The notes beneath the pieces are model-generated. The model did no database searches. It saw only the letters and a list, made by a program, of their open reading frames with translations, and was not told the origin of the DNA. A stretch of DNA of 40,475 nt, from NCBI GenBank assembly GCA_025456015.1, contig JALOLK010000009.1, positions 1 to 40,475 on the forward strand. The letters run 5' to 3'. The translations under genes were made by a program, and so were the position numbers. This DNA comes from Candidatus Nanopelagicales bacterium. GTDB lineage: Bacteria; Actinomycetota; Actinomycetes; S36-B12; CAIYMF01. How positions within the stretch are numbered: position 1 is the stretch's first letter; each line of letters begins with the position of its first letter. This document shows positions 7,163 to 15,096 of the stretch, one piece after another.

Positions 7163-8281
7163 GTGACCGAGCACCAGGCACCCCCCACGATCGAGCCGCT
7201 GCTGCCCGCGCCGGCGCGCGCGGTCGACCCTGATGGCAACCCCGCCTTCGGCGGCTACCGGGGCATCGTCGGGACCACCGGCCTCGACGACCTCGCGGCC
7301 GCCCACCGCCTCGGGGCCGCCGGCCCGGCGGGACGTGTCGAGCGCTACCTGCGCCAGAAGCGCTGGGTCTACTGCTTCGCCGCCACCCCGGAGGTGTCGG
7401 TGGTCGCGGTCATGGTGAACGCCGCGGTGACCGGGTCGGGCTTCTGCATGGTCACCGACCTGCGCTCAGGGGCGGTGATCGCCGAGTCCAGCCGCATGGG
7501 CGCCCTGGCCAGCGTCAACGACCACCCGGGCCCCGGGCTGCGCGCCGGCTACCGGCTGCCGGGCACCGTCTACGCGGTGGCCCGCGACGGCGACCTCACC
7601 CGCTGGACCATCCGGCTGGCCCACGGCGGCGTCGCGCTGCCCCGGCTGACCCGGCTGACCCGGCCGTGGCTGGGGCTCGACCTCGAGCTGCGCGAGCCGG
7701 GCCAGGGGATCACGGCGGTCTCGCAGGTGCGCCACGGCGAGCGGTCCAGCGTGTCCGTCACGGCGAAGGCCTGCGGCCTGGCGGTCAAGGGGGGCCTGCG
7801 GGTGCACGCCGACGGCGGGGTGACGACCTACGACCTCACCGGCGGCCTCGGTGGCTACGACATGACCCGGGGCTTCCTGCCCCGGCACACCGCCTGGCGG
7901 TGGGCCTTCGGCACCGGCCGCCTCGCCGACGGCACGGTGCTCGGCTTCAACCTCACCGAGGGGTTCTCCGGGGTGGGGGAGCACTCGCGCGAGGGCGCCG
8001 TCTGGGTCGACGGCCGGCCGCACCCCGTGGACCCGCGGCTGCGCTTCGCGTTCGACCGGGCCGACGTGCGCGCGCCGTGGCAGATCACGACCGTGGACGG
8101 CTCCGTGCGCCTGCGGTTCGACCCGATCGCCGAGCACCGCGAGCTCGTCGACGTGCGGGTGCTGCGCAGCAGCTTCGTGCAGCCGGTGGGCCACTTCAGC
8201 GGCGAGCTCGACGTCGCCGGCCGGACCCACGTGCTCGACGGCCTGCCGGGCGTGGTGGAGGACCAGGACATCCTCTGGTAG
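7163..8281 (+). CDS. DUF2804-family protein
   Basis: A 372-residue protein without a signal peptide or membrane segment. It looks like the DUF2804 family: a KRWVYC box (about 62-67), a long beta-rich body with many Gly and Trp residues, GFNLTEGFSG (about 257-266), FDPIAEH near 310, and a short conserved end GVVEDQDILW. The family has no established function; the fold appears to be a beta-rich lipocalin-like barrel. The GTG start has a -10-like hexamer 7 bases upstream. Its stop codon is 3 bases from the stop of the convergent DUF3099 gene, leaving no room for a terminator. Confidence 0.72.
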   Translation: MTEHQAPPTIEPLLPAPARAVDPDGNPAFGGYRGIVGTTGLDDLAAAHRLGAAGPAGRVERYLRQKRWVYCFAATPEVSVVAVMVNAAVTGSGFCMVTDLRSGAVIAESSRMGALASVNDHPGPGLRAGYRLPGTVYAVARDGDLTRWTIRLAHGGVALPRLTRLTRPWLGLDLELREPGQGITAVSQVRHGERSSVSVTAKACGLAVKGGLRVHADGGVTTYDLTGGLGGYDMTRGFLPRHTAWRWAFGTGRLADGTVLGFNLTEGFSGVGEHSREGAVWVDGRPHPVDPRLRFAFDRADVRAPWQITTVDGSVRLRFDPIAEHRELVDVRVLRSSFVQPVGHFSGELDVAGRTHVLDGLPGVVEDQDILW

Positions 8282-8284
8282 GGC

Positions 8285-8602
8285 TCAGTCCTCGGGGCGG
8301 ATGATCGTGCCCTCGAACGGGCGGTCGGCCACCGCGACCTTGTGGTCGGGCACGAACGCGTAGGGGTCCAGCTCGGTGCCCCGGGTGCGCGCCTGGTTCA
8401 CCAGGACGACGGCGACGTAGGGCAGGAGCACCCCCAGCGCGATGGCGACCCCGCGCCACCACCCGGGCACGACCACCGCCACGACGATGGCCACCATGCG
8501 GGTGGCCATGAGGATGAGGTAGGTCCGCTCGCGGTGCACCAGCTCCCGGGGCGGGTCCGGGTCGGCGGAGGTGATGCGATGCACTTCATCGCGGCGTGGC
8601 AC
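8285..8602 (-). CDS. DUF3099-family small membrane protein
   Basis: This 105-residue protein has a charged N-terminus and two close hydrophobic segments (about 29-48 and 51-68), the first containing LMATRMVAIVVAV. A short C-terminal cytoplasmic tail ends in IIRPED. The size and the MATRM motif match the actinobacterial DUF3099 family, whose role is unknown. The GTG start at 8602 is 6 bases after a minus-strand TACGCT. It converges on the DUF2804 gene with a 3-base gap and is divergent from dodecin. Confidence 0.75.
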   Translation of the reverse strand: MPRRDEVHRITSADPDPPRELVHRERTYLILMATRMVAIVVAVVVPGWWRGVAIALGVLLPYVAVVLVNQARTRGTELDPYAFVPDHKVAVADRPFEGTIIRPED

Positions 8603-8608
8603 CGCCCC

Positions 8609-8614
8609 AGCGTA
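8609..8614 (-). promoter_or_regulatory. -10 box of the DUF3099 gene, leaderless type
   Basis: Minus-strand TACGCT ends 6 bases before the GTG start at 8602, with no ribosome site between them. Confidence 0.4.
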
Positions 8615-8679
8615 CGGCTGCCCCGCGAATGCGGCATCCTGCGGATGTCCACCACTGTCGGTCCACCAGGAGACCCAGC

Positions 8680-8892
8680 ATGAGCAGCCGCACCTACCGC
8701 CTCACCGAGATCGTCGGGACCAGCCCGGAGGGGGTCGACCAGGCCATCCGCAACGGCGTCGCGCGCGCCGCGCAGACGATCCGCCACATCGACTGGTTCG
8801 AGGTGACCCAGGTCCGCGGCTACATCCGTGACGGCGAGGTGGACCACTTCCAGGTCTCGATGAAGATCGGCTTCCGCCTCGAGGACGTCTGA
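8680..8892 (+). CDS. Dodecin, flavin-binding small protein
   Basis: A 70-residue protein of the dodecin family, dodecameric flavin-storage proteins thought to buffer riboflavin or FMN. The sequence follows the family along its whole length: YRLTEIVGTSPEGVDQAI, then the flavin-stacking Trp in IDWFEV (about 39), then RGYIRDGEVDHFQVSMKIGF and a C-terminal RLEDV. The ATG at 8680 gives the usual family length and follows a CAGGAGA ribosome site. It converges with tldE 24 bases later; only a weak GC-rich dyad lies between. Confidence 0.92.
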   Translation: MSSRTYRLTEIVGTSPEGVDQAIRNGVARAAQTIRHIDWFEVTQVRGYIRDGEVDHFQVSMKIGFRLEDV

Positions 8893-8915
8893 CCTCGAGG
8901 CGCGGCGCGCGCGCG

Positions 8916-10289
8916 TCAGATGGCCTCGCTGGGCGTCGACAGGTTGAACCCGTCGATGGCCAGGGGGGCCACCTCGGTGCGGGTGAACCAGTCCGCCCAC
9001 TCCCTGGGCAGGCAGCCGGCCGGAGCGCCGGCGTCGACGATGCGATCGAGCATCGCGATGGGGCTCTCGTTGAACCGGAAGTTGCGGCACGCCCCGACGA
9101 CGGCGCCGTCGCGCACCACGTAGACACCGTCGCGGGTGAGCCCGGTGAGCAGCAGCCGCTGGGCGTCGACCTCGCGGATGTACCACAGGCAGGTGACCAG
9201 CAGGCCGTCGCCGATGCGCGCCGCCAGCTGGTCGAGGGAGCCCGCGTGCCCGTCCACGCCGGCCAGGCAGTTGCCGATGAACGGGGTCGTGGGCAGGCCC
9301 GCCAGCGCCGCAGCGTGCCGGGTGCCCACCAGCGCGCGCAGCTCGCCGTCGCGGATCCAGTCCGTGCCGGTCAGCGGCAGGCCCGCGTCGAAGGCGCTGG
9401 ACAGCGCCGAGCTGGCGGTGTCCTGCACGTGGTCGGCGCACTCGAGGCCGGGGGCATCCGGGTCCGAGCGGAGCCAGAACGGCAGGCTCGTGAGCCGCTC
9501 GCCGACGCGCGTGCCGCCCCCCGGTCGGGCGAACGCGGTGCGGCCCTCCACGGCGTCGCGGGCTGCCGCGGACCACAGCAGGTAGATGAGCAGGTCGGCC
9601 ACCGCCGAGGACGACAGCACCACGCGGTGCCGGCCCGCTGCGAGGTCGACCTGGGTGGCCTGGGCGGCCAGGCCACGGCGCACCTCGTCGGAGGCGCCGG
9701 CCAGCTCCGCGGACGCGAAGTCGCGCCCCGCACGCCCGGCCCAGGCCGAGCGTGTCCGCCCGGCCGACTTCCCGCACAGCTCGAAGCGTGCCGAGGGCTG
9801 CACGTGGCGCAGCCGCAGCCCGGCCGTCGTGCCCAGGTAGCTGGTCGCCACGCTGTGCTCGGCGTAGCCGAAGTGCTCGACCTCGCGATCGCGCAGCACG
9901 TCGCCCAGCAGGGCGCTCACCGGCGCCAGCGCCTGCGCCGACGTGTCCTGCGGCGCCTGCTCCCAGTCCGGGCTGCCCGGGCGGGCGGGCACGTCGTCGG
10001 CGGCATCCTCGGCCGGCCCCGAGTCCAGCGCCGCGGCCCGGGCCCGGTCGACCAGCGCCGCGAGGTGCTCGGGCTCGCGGACCACGCCGCTGGCCGAGCC
10101 GGCGGCCCGCCCGCCCGGCACCTCGGGCAGGACCGCCACGTGCACCTGCTGGCTGGTGCTCAGGCCGTTCGTCGTGAGGGTGGACTTCGCCCAGCGCAGG
10201 TTCGCCACGCCCTGGTGCTCGACCACGACGGTCCCGCGGTCGGCCCCCAGCATCGCCAGGCCGCGCTCGACGATCTCCTGGGGCCTCAT
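8916..10289 (-). CDS. pmbA: TldE/PmbA-type subunit of the TldD/E protease
   Basis: This 457-residue partner subunit of a TldD/TldE metalloprotease opens with IVERGLAMLGADRGTVVVE, continues through the U62-family C-terminal half (FIGNCLAGVDG, LLVTCLWYIREVD), and ends GFNLSTPSEAI. In E. coli the heterodimer degrades unfolded peptides and takes part in microcin B17 and CcdA processing, with only TldD binding zinc. As expected, no HExxxH motif occurs here. Its ATG overlaps the tldD stop (ATGA), so the two subunits are translationally coupled. No RiPP precursor-like gene is seen nearby, so a housekeeping proteolytic role is more likely. Confidence 0.88.
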   Translation of the reverse strand: MRPQEIVERGLAMLGADRGTVVVEHQGVANLRWAKSTLTTNGLSTSQQVHVAVLPEVPGGRAAGSASGVVREPEHLAALVDRARAAALDSGPAEDAADDVPARPGSPDWEQAPQDTSAQALAPVSALLGDVLRDREVEHFGYAEHSVATSYLGTTAGLRLRHVQPSARFELCGKSAGRTRSAWAGRAGRDFASAELAGASDEVRRGLAAQATQVDLAAGRHRVVLSSSAVADLLIYLLWSAAARDAVEGRTAFARPGGGTRVGERLTSLPFWLRSDPDAPGLECADHVQDTASSALSSAFDAGLPLTGTDWIRDGELRALVGTRHAAALAGLPTTPFIGNCLAGVDGHAGSLDQLAARIGDGLLVTCLWYIREVDAQRLLLTGLTRDGVYVVRDGAVVGACRNFRFNESPIAMLDRIVDAGAPAGCLPREWADWFTRTEVAPLAIDGFNLSTPSEAI

Positions 10290-11821
10290 GCCTGCGCCTC
10301 CCGCTGCGTGTTGAGCACGTTGATCCCCTCGAAGACGGCCACCGGGCAGCCGTGGCTGACCGGCGCGACCTGGCCCGGCTGGGCCTTGCCGCAGTTGAGC
10401 GCACCGCCGAGCAGGTACGTGGACGGGCCGCCGAGCGCCCGCAGCGACCCCCAGAACGCGGGCGTGCTCGACTGGTAGGCCACGTCGCGCACCTGGCCGG
10501 CGAGGCGGCCCGAGCGGATCCGGAAGAAGCGCTGGCCGGTGAACTGGAAGTTGTAGCGCTGCATGTCGATCGACCACGACTTGTCGCCCACGATGTAGAG
10601 CCCGTCCTCGACGCCGGCCAGCAGGCCCTCGAGGTCCTGGCCGCCGGGATCCGGCTGCAGGCTCACGTTCGGCATGCGCTGCATCGGCACGTGGATGGCG
10701 GCGTCGGCGAACGCGCAGCCGTTCGAGCGGCCGAACCCGTGCTCGGCGGCCATCCGCCGATCGAGCTGGTAGCCCACGAGGATGCCGTCGCGGACCAGGT
10801 CCCACTGCTGCGCGGCCACCCCCTCGTCGTCGAAGCCGATGCTCGCCAGGCCGAACGGTGCCACCCGGTCGCCGGTGACGTGCATGAGCGGCGTGCCGTA
10901 GCGCAGCGTGCCCAGCTGATCGGGGGTGGCGAAGCTGGTGCCCGCGTAGTTGGCCTCGTAGCCCAGCGCCCGGTCCAGCTCGGTCGCGTGCCCGACGCTC
11001 TCGTGGATCGTGAGCCACAGGTTCGTGGGATCGAGCACGAGGTCGTAGCGACCCGGCTCGATCGAGGGTGCCGTGGCCTTCTCGGCCAGCCACTCGGGCA
11101 GCTGGGCCAGCTCGTCGTCCCAGGCCCACTGGCCGTCGGCCCCGGTCAGGTACTCCCAGCCGCGCGCCGCCGGTGGGGCGCACGTGCTCATGTCGTCGAA
11201 CCCGGCGGCACCGACGTGGAAGGCCTGCCAGGTTCCCGTGACGCGGGTGCGCTGCTGCAGGGTGGACGTGCCGGTGCTGTCGGCGTAGTGCACGACGTCG
11301 CGGAAGGCCACGATGCCGGCCTCCACGTGCTGGACGTGCGGGCTGGCGAGCAGGCGCTGGCTGCGTCCCACCAGCAGGTCGAGGACCTCGCGGTCGGATA
11401 CCGCGAAGGGGTCCTCGACCAGCGGGTTGGCCCAGGCGCGGCCGGCGTGCACCGGCTCGTCGGCGAGGGTGACCCGCTCGACCGCGGCCGGTGCGGCGAC
11501 CCTGGCCATCGCGACGGCCTGCTCGGCGGTCCGCCGGGCGCTGTCGGGGTCGACACGGTCACCCGCGGCGAAGCCCCAGACGCCGTCCACGAGCACCCGC
11601 ACGCCCAGGCCGGTCACCACGTCGGCACCCACGCCCAGCGGGTGCCCGTCGTGCGCCGATGCCGAGCGCGTGCGCTGCCGGGAGGTCCGGACGTCGCAGT
11701 GCTCCGCGCCCAGGGCTGTCGCCGCCTCGATGGCGGCCTGCGAGCTCGCCTCGAGCGGCAGGGCGGCGAAGTCCGGTTCGATCGCCGCGCGGGCGGCGTC
11801 GTCGATCAGGGCCCAGGTCAT
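10286..11821 (-). CDS. tldD: TldD-type zinc metalloprotease subunit
   Basis: This 511-residue catalytic subunit has the zinc motif HESVGHATELD, with His273, Glu274 and His278. Further landmarks are the tail GKAQPGQVAPVSHGCPVAVF and the conserved GDKSWSIDMQRYNFQFT before it, which line the active site in TldD structures. The substrate tunnel selects unfolded peptides. It is the first gene of a two-gene operon with pmbA. The ATG start lies 8 bases after a minus-strand TAGGGT, so the transcript probably has little or no leader. Confidence 0.9.
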   Translation of the reverse strand: MTWALIDDAARAAIEPDFAALPLEASSQAAIEAATALGAEHCDVRTSRQRTRSASAHDGHPLGVGADVVTGLGVRVLVDGVWGFAAGDRVDPDSARRTAEQAVAMARVAAPAAVERVTLADEPVHAGRAWANPLVEDPFAVSDREVLDLLVGRSQRLLASPHVQHVEAGIVAFRDVVHYADSTGTSTLQQRTRVTGTWQAFHVGAAGFDDMSTCAPPAARGWEYLTGADGQWAWDDELAQLPEWLAEKATAPSIEPGRYDLVLDPTNLWLTIHESVGHATELDRALGYEANYAGTSFATPDQLGTLRYGTPLMHVTGDRVAPFGLASIGFDDEGVAAQQWDLVRDGILVGYQLDRRMAAEHGFGRSNGCAFADAAIHVPMQRMPNVSLQPDPGGQDLEGLLAGVEDGLYIVGDKSWSIDMQRYNFQFTGQRFFRIRSGRLAGQVRDVAYQSSTPAFWGSLRALGGPSTYLLGGALNCGKAQPGQVAPVSHGCPVAVFEGINVLNTQREAQA

Positions 11822-11829
11822 GGCCGCCC

Positions 11830-11835
11830 ACCCTA
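11830..11835 (-). promoter_or_regulatory. -10 box of tldD, leaderless type
   Basis: Minus-strand TAGGGT ends 8 bases before the tldD ATG at 11821. No -35 was recognised. Confidence 0.45.
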
Positions 11836-11972
11836 GGCCGGTGCGGCGCCCCGGGTGCGCCAGGGGCCGGTCGCAGGCGCGGCGCGCGATGGCTCACCCG
11901 GCTGGGGGTGCCTGGCGCGGGAACCCGGCTCAGCGGGAGGCGGGCGGCCGGCAGGTGGCACAGTGTGCGCCC

Positions 11973-13577
11973 ATGGGGCTGCTCGAGCTGCGCGTCCTGG
12001 TCGGACCGAACCCGGACATCGCCGCCCCAGCCGTGCGCCTGACCCTGACCCCCTCCGCCGAGCCGGGGCTGGACGGTCCCGGGCTGGCCGCCCTGGCCGA
12101 CCGGATCGCCCAGCAGGCGGCCATCGACGTGGGCCCGGCGGTGAGCCGGCCCGGGCCGGGTGGGTCCGTGGTCGTGGTCTTCCCGTGGCGCTACGAGGGC
12201 CAGGGGGAGGCGCTGGGCGAGGCGCTGGCCCGCGTCGTCGCCGACGGGCCGCGCCGGCCGCTGGAGGAGCGCGTCGCCGCCGCGGTGGCCCACGTGCGCG
12301 CCGCCGAGCCCGGCGAGCCGCCCCAGGTGCTGGACCCGGCCGTGCCCACGGTGGCGGTGACCGGCACCAACGGCAAGACCACGACCACCCGGATGCTGGG
12401 CCGGATGGCTCGCGAGGCCGGCCTGCTGGCCGCCTGGAGCAGCACCGATGGCGTCTTCGTCGACGGCCGCTGCGTCGATCCGGGGGACTGGTCGGGCCCG
12501 GGCGGGGCGCGCCAGGTGCTCGGCACCCGCGGGCTGGGCTTCGCCGTGCTGGAGACGGCGCGCGGTGGGCTCATGCTGCGCGGCATGGGCGTGTCGGCCG
12601 TGGACGTGGCGGTGTTCACGAACGTCAGCCCGGACCACCTGGGCCTGCAGGGCATCGACACCGTCGAGCAGCTGGCCTGGGCGAAGTCGACCGTGGTGCG
12701 GGTCGTGCGCGCGGGCGGATGGGCGGTGCTCAACGCCGAGGATCCGCTCGTGCGCCGGTACCACGACGCCGGTCCCGGGCGGCCCTGGCTGTTCGCGCTC
12801 GATCCTGCGGGCGAGGGCGCGACGTTCGCCCGCAGCCTCGGCGCGCCGCTGTCGACGGTCGAGGACGGGCGGCTGGTGGTGCAGGGCTGGCGGGGCGAGC
12901 CCGTCGATCTCGGGGCCGTCGAGTCGGTGCCGGTCACCGTCGCCGGGCTGTCGCGGGAGAACACGGCCAACGCCCTGGCCGCGGCGAGCGCCGGACTGGC
13001 CGCCGGCCTGCCGGTCCAGGCCGTGCTCGCGGGCCTGCACTCGTTCCGCCCGGACGCCGCGACGAGCCCGGGCCGGATGAACGTGTGGTCGGTGCCGACG
13101 ACCGACGGGGGCTCGGCGACCGTGATCCTCGACTTCGCCCACAACGAGGCCGGTGCCGAGGCCCTGCTGCGGGTGGGGGTCGGCCTGCGCCGGCCCGGGG
13201 CGGCGCTGCACGTGTCGATCGGCAACGCGGGGGACCGCACCGACGCGGGCATCACCGAGGTGGCCCGGCTGGCCGGCGAGGCGGCCGACACGGTGCAGCT
13301 CGCGGCCAAGTCGCACTACCTGCGCGGGCGCAGCCAGGCCGAGATCGACAGCCTGCAGCGCGCTGGCCTGGCGCTGGCCGGGCGCACCCCCATCGAGGAG
13401 ACCCCCGACGAGCCCTCGGGGCTGCGCGCGATGCTCGCCCGGGCCCGCGACGGCGACGTGCTCGCGATGATGATCCACCAGGAGCGCGAGGCGTGCGTCG
13501 CCCTGCTCGAACGGGCTGGCGGGACTGCCGACGACCCGGCGACCCTCCAGGCCAAGGCAGCCGCGGCGCGCCGCTGA
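11973..13577 (+). CDS. CphA-like Mur ligase lacking the ATP-grasp domain
   Basis: This 534-residue protein has an N-terminal region (1-100) that aligns by eye with the N domain of cyanophycin synthetase: LRVLVGPNPDIAAPAVRL here against TRVYRGPNIWSYGPAIHL in CphA. It passes straight into a Mur-ligase-type half with the P-loop VTGTNGKTTTTRM (about 128) and then ETARGGLMLRG, TNVSPDHLGLQGIDT and LDFAHNEAGAEAL. The ATP-grasp module of about 240 residues found between these parts in CphA is absent. Pocket residues also differ: DYAHNP becomes DFAHNE and KEDRNLRGR becomes KSHYLRGR. It may add or modify an amino acid on a cyanophycin-like peptide, but the substrate is unknown. A CAGTGT hexamer lies 6 bases before the ATG. 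Confidence 0.75.
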   Translation: MGLLELRVLVGPNPDIAAPAVRLTLTPSAEPGLDGPGLAALADRIAQQAAIDVGPAVSRPGPGGSVVVVFPWRYEGQGEALGEALARVVADGPRRPLEERVAAAVAHVRAAEPGEPPQVLDPAVPTVAVTGTNGKTTTTRMLGRMAREAGLLAAWSSTDGVFVDGRCVDPGDWSGPGGARQVLGTRGLGFAVLETARGGLMLRGMGVSAVDVAVFTNVSPDHLGLQGIDTVEQLAWAKSTVVRVVRAGGWAVLNAEDPLVRRYHDAGPGRPWLFALDPAGEGATFARSLGAPLSTVEDGRLVVQGWRGEPVDLGAVESVPVTVAGLSRENTANALAAASAGLAAGLPVQAVLAGLHSFRPDAATSPGRMNVWSVPTTDGGSATVILDFAHNEAGAEALLRVGVGLRRPGAALHVSIGNAGDRTDAGITEVARLAGEAADTVQLAAKSHYLRGRSQAEIDSLQRAGLALAGRTPIEETPDEPSGLRAMLARARDGDVLAMMIHQEREACVALLERAGGTADDPATLQAKAAAARR

Positions 13578-13619
13578 GCCCGCCGCCGTGCAGGGCTGGG
13601 CCGGTCGTTGCCGGGCGGG

Positions 13620-14678
13620 TCAGTCGGTGACGCACGATGCGCCGTTGGCCCCCAGTGCGTCGGGGCAGGGCGGCAGCGGGGCGTTCCCGGTGCGGATCGA
13701 CTCGGCCACCGCCGTCGTGGCGGCGACCACGAGCGCCGGGTTGCGGTACGGGATCGCGTGGTCGGAGTCGTCCACGGTGGCGTGGACCGCGTTGTCGGAG
13801 ATGGAGCTCGCCTGGCGTTGGAGCTCGTGCCACTCCTCGACGAACGCCTTCGGGATCTCAGGGTCGAAGACGCCGGCCTCGAGCACGATGACCGGTCGAT
13901 CGCCCATGTCCGGCCCGCCCCCGACCGTGGTGGCGACCGTGTTGGTGTCGACGATGCCGTTCTCGCCGTTCCAGGGTTCGTCGAGCCCCGACTGCAGGGG
14001 GGATGTCGCATCGACCAGCACCATGCCGGCCACCTCGTCCGGATGCTGCACGGCTGCTGCCCGGGCCACCAGCCCGCCGTAGGACCACGGGACCAGGACG
14101 TACGGACCCGACTCGCCCAGGACTGCGAGCACGGCCAGCATCTCCTCGGCGTGCTGCTCCGGGGTGCTGTGCGGGGCCGCTCCGGGCCGGGGCGGCGCGA
14201 GACCCATGCCCGGCCGGTCGAACAGGCAGACCCGTGTGGACGTCGCCTGTTCCGCAGCCGCCAGTGACCAGGCGTCGGCCGCCGGGGAGTCCCATCCGTC
14301 GATGTACACCACGGTGGGCTCGCCGCTGCCGTCGCAGGCAGCCGCGTACTCGACGCCCCCGAGCGCCACGATCCGCCAGGGCTGCGCCAGCGCCGCCTGC
14401 CGCTGCCGCTGCCAGGTGGCGCGGTCCATGTCGAAGTAGGTCTCGGCCTGCAGGTCGGTGGGCAGCAGGTCCTCGACCGCCTCCGCGGCGATGGCGGCCC
14501 CCAGGGAGCCGGACGGTGAGGGGGTGGCGGTCGCGGCCCCAGTCGCGGAGGCGCCGGTGTCGGGCGCCGGCGCGCTCCGGCCGTCGCCCCCGGTGCAGCC
14601 CGACAGCGCCAGGGTGAGCACCAGGGCGGCTGCCACGCGCCCTGATCCAACCCGGCGATCGCACGCCTTGGGCGTCAT
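13620..14678 (-). CDS. Secreted lipoprotein alpha/beta hydrolase
   Basis: A 352-residue protein with a lipoprotein signal peptide (hydrophobic stretch, then LALSGC with the lipid-modified Cys near 30). A Ser/Thr/Ala/Pro-rich spacer follows, then an alpha/beta-hydrolase domain. The oxyanion strand is VVYIDGWDS and RPGMG follows. The nucleophile sits in VPWSYGGLVARAA, the acid in MVLVDATSP and the base in DSDHAIP. The nucleophile elbow is P-W-S-Y-G instead of the usual G-x-S-x-G. It should act outside the membrane on an unknown ester, amide or epoxide. Its ATG overlaps the stop of the small membrane gene upstream (ATGA). Confidence 0.78.
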   Translation of the reverse strand: MTPKACDRRVGSGRVAAALVLTLALSGCTGGDGRSAPAPDTGASATGAATATPSPSGSLGAAIAAEAVEDLLPTDLQAETYFDMDRATWQRQRQAALAQPWRIVALGGVEYAAACDGSGEPTVVYIDGWDSPAADAWSLAAAEQATSTRVCLFDRPGMGLAPPRPGAAPHSTPEQHAEEMLAVLAVLGESGPYVLVPWSYGGLVARAAAVQHPDEVAGMVLVDATSPLQSGLDEPWNGENGIVDTNTVATTVGGGPDMGDRPVIVLEAGVFDPEIPKAFVEEWHELQRQASSISDNAVHATVDDSDHAIPYRNPALVVAATTAVAESIRTGNAPLPPCPDALGANGASCVTD

Positions 14679-14929
14679 GACAGCCCGTCCACCAGGACCA
14701 TGACAGCCGTGATCGCCGTCCCCATGGTGCCGCCGATGGCGAGCATCACCCCGAGCCCCGGCAGCGGCCCCCACAGCGCGAGCACCAGGCCGAGCAGGAG
14801 CACCCCGACCGGGAGGAGCAGGGCGCGCCACCGTCGACGGGAGCTGCCGTCGAGGTCGCCGAGCACCGCGTGGGCGGTCTGGCCCTGGTGCTGCCGTCGG
14901 TGCAGGTCGCCGGTGTCGTAGCCGCCCAT
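14675..14929 (-). CDS. Small two-helix membrane protein
   Basis: This 84-residue protein has a charged N-terminal part (MGGYDTGDLHRR, then SSRRRWR) followed by two hydrophobic segments, LLLPVGVLLLGLVLALWG and GVMLAIGGTMGTAITAVMVL. The chosen ATG has the strongest ribosome site in this area (GGAGGAG); longer in-frame starts run through non-coding-looking sequence. It overlaps the lipoprotein hydrolase by 4 bases, so the two are probably made together. I do not recognise the family. Roles such as holding or exporting the hydrolase would be guesses. Confidence 0.7.
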   Translation of the reverse strand: MGGYDTGDLHRRQHQGQTAHAVLGDLDGSSRRRWRALLLPVGVLLLGLVLALWGPLPGLGVMLAIGGTMGTAITAVMVLVDGLS

Positions 14930-15096
14930 GGCTCCTCCTGCGCCTGCCGAGCGACGAGGGCGATGACGCTGAGCGCGGCGGACGTGCGGCGAGGGTAGTG
15001 GCCAGGTCACCCCGTGCGGAATGGGTGGTGCCACCGCCTGTATGTCCTTGACGCCGTTCGGCGTGCCGGTGGGCGGTGTCGTCCCCTGGACCGGTG

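Noticed and set aside
11973-13577. The Mur-type protein as FolC or MurC/MurE.
   Set aside because: Its N-terminal 100 residues and the ETARGG/GRMN blocks follow CphA rather than folate or murein ligases, and cphA/cphB are close by.
13578-13619. CCCGCC/GGCGGG dyad between the CphA paralogue and the hydrolase gene as a terminator.
   Set aside because: The stem is only 6 bp with a loop of about 29 bases and no T tail; in this base composition it is not convincing.
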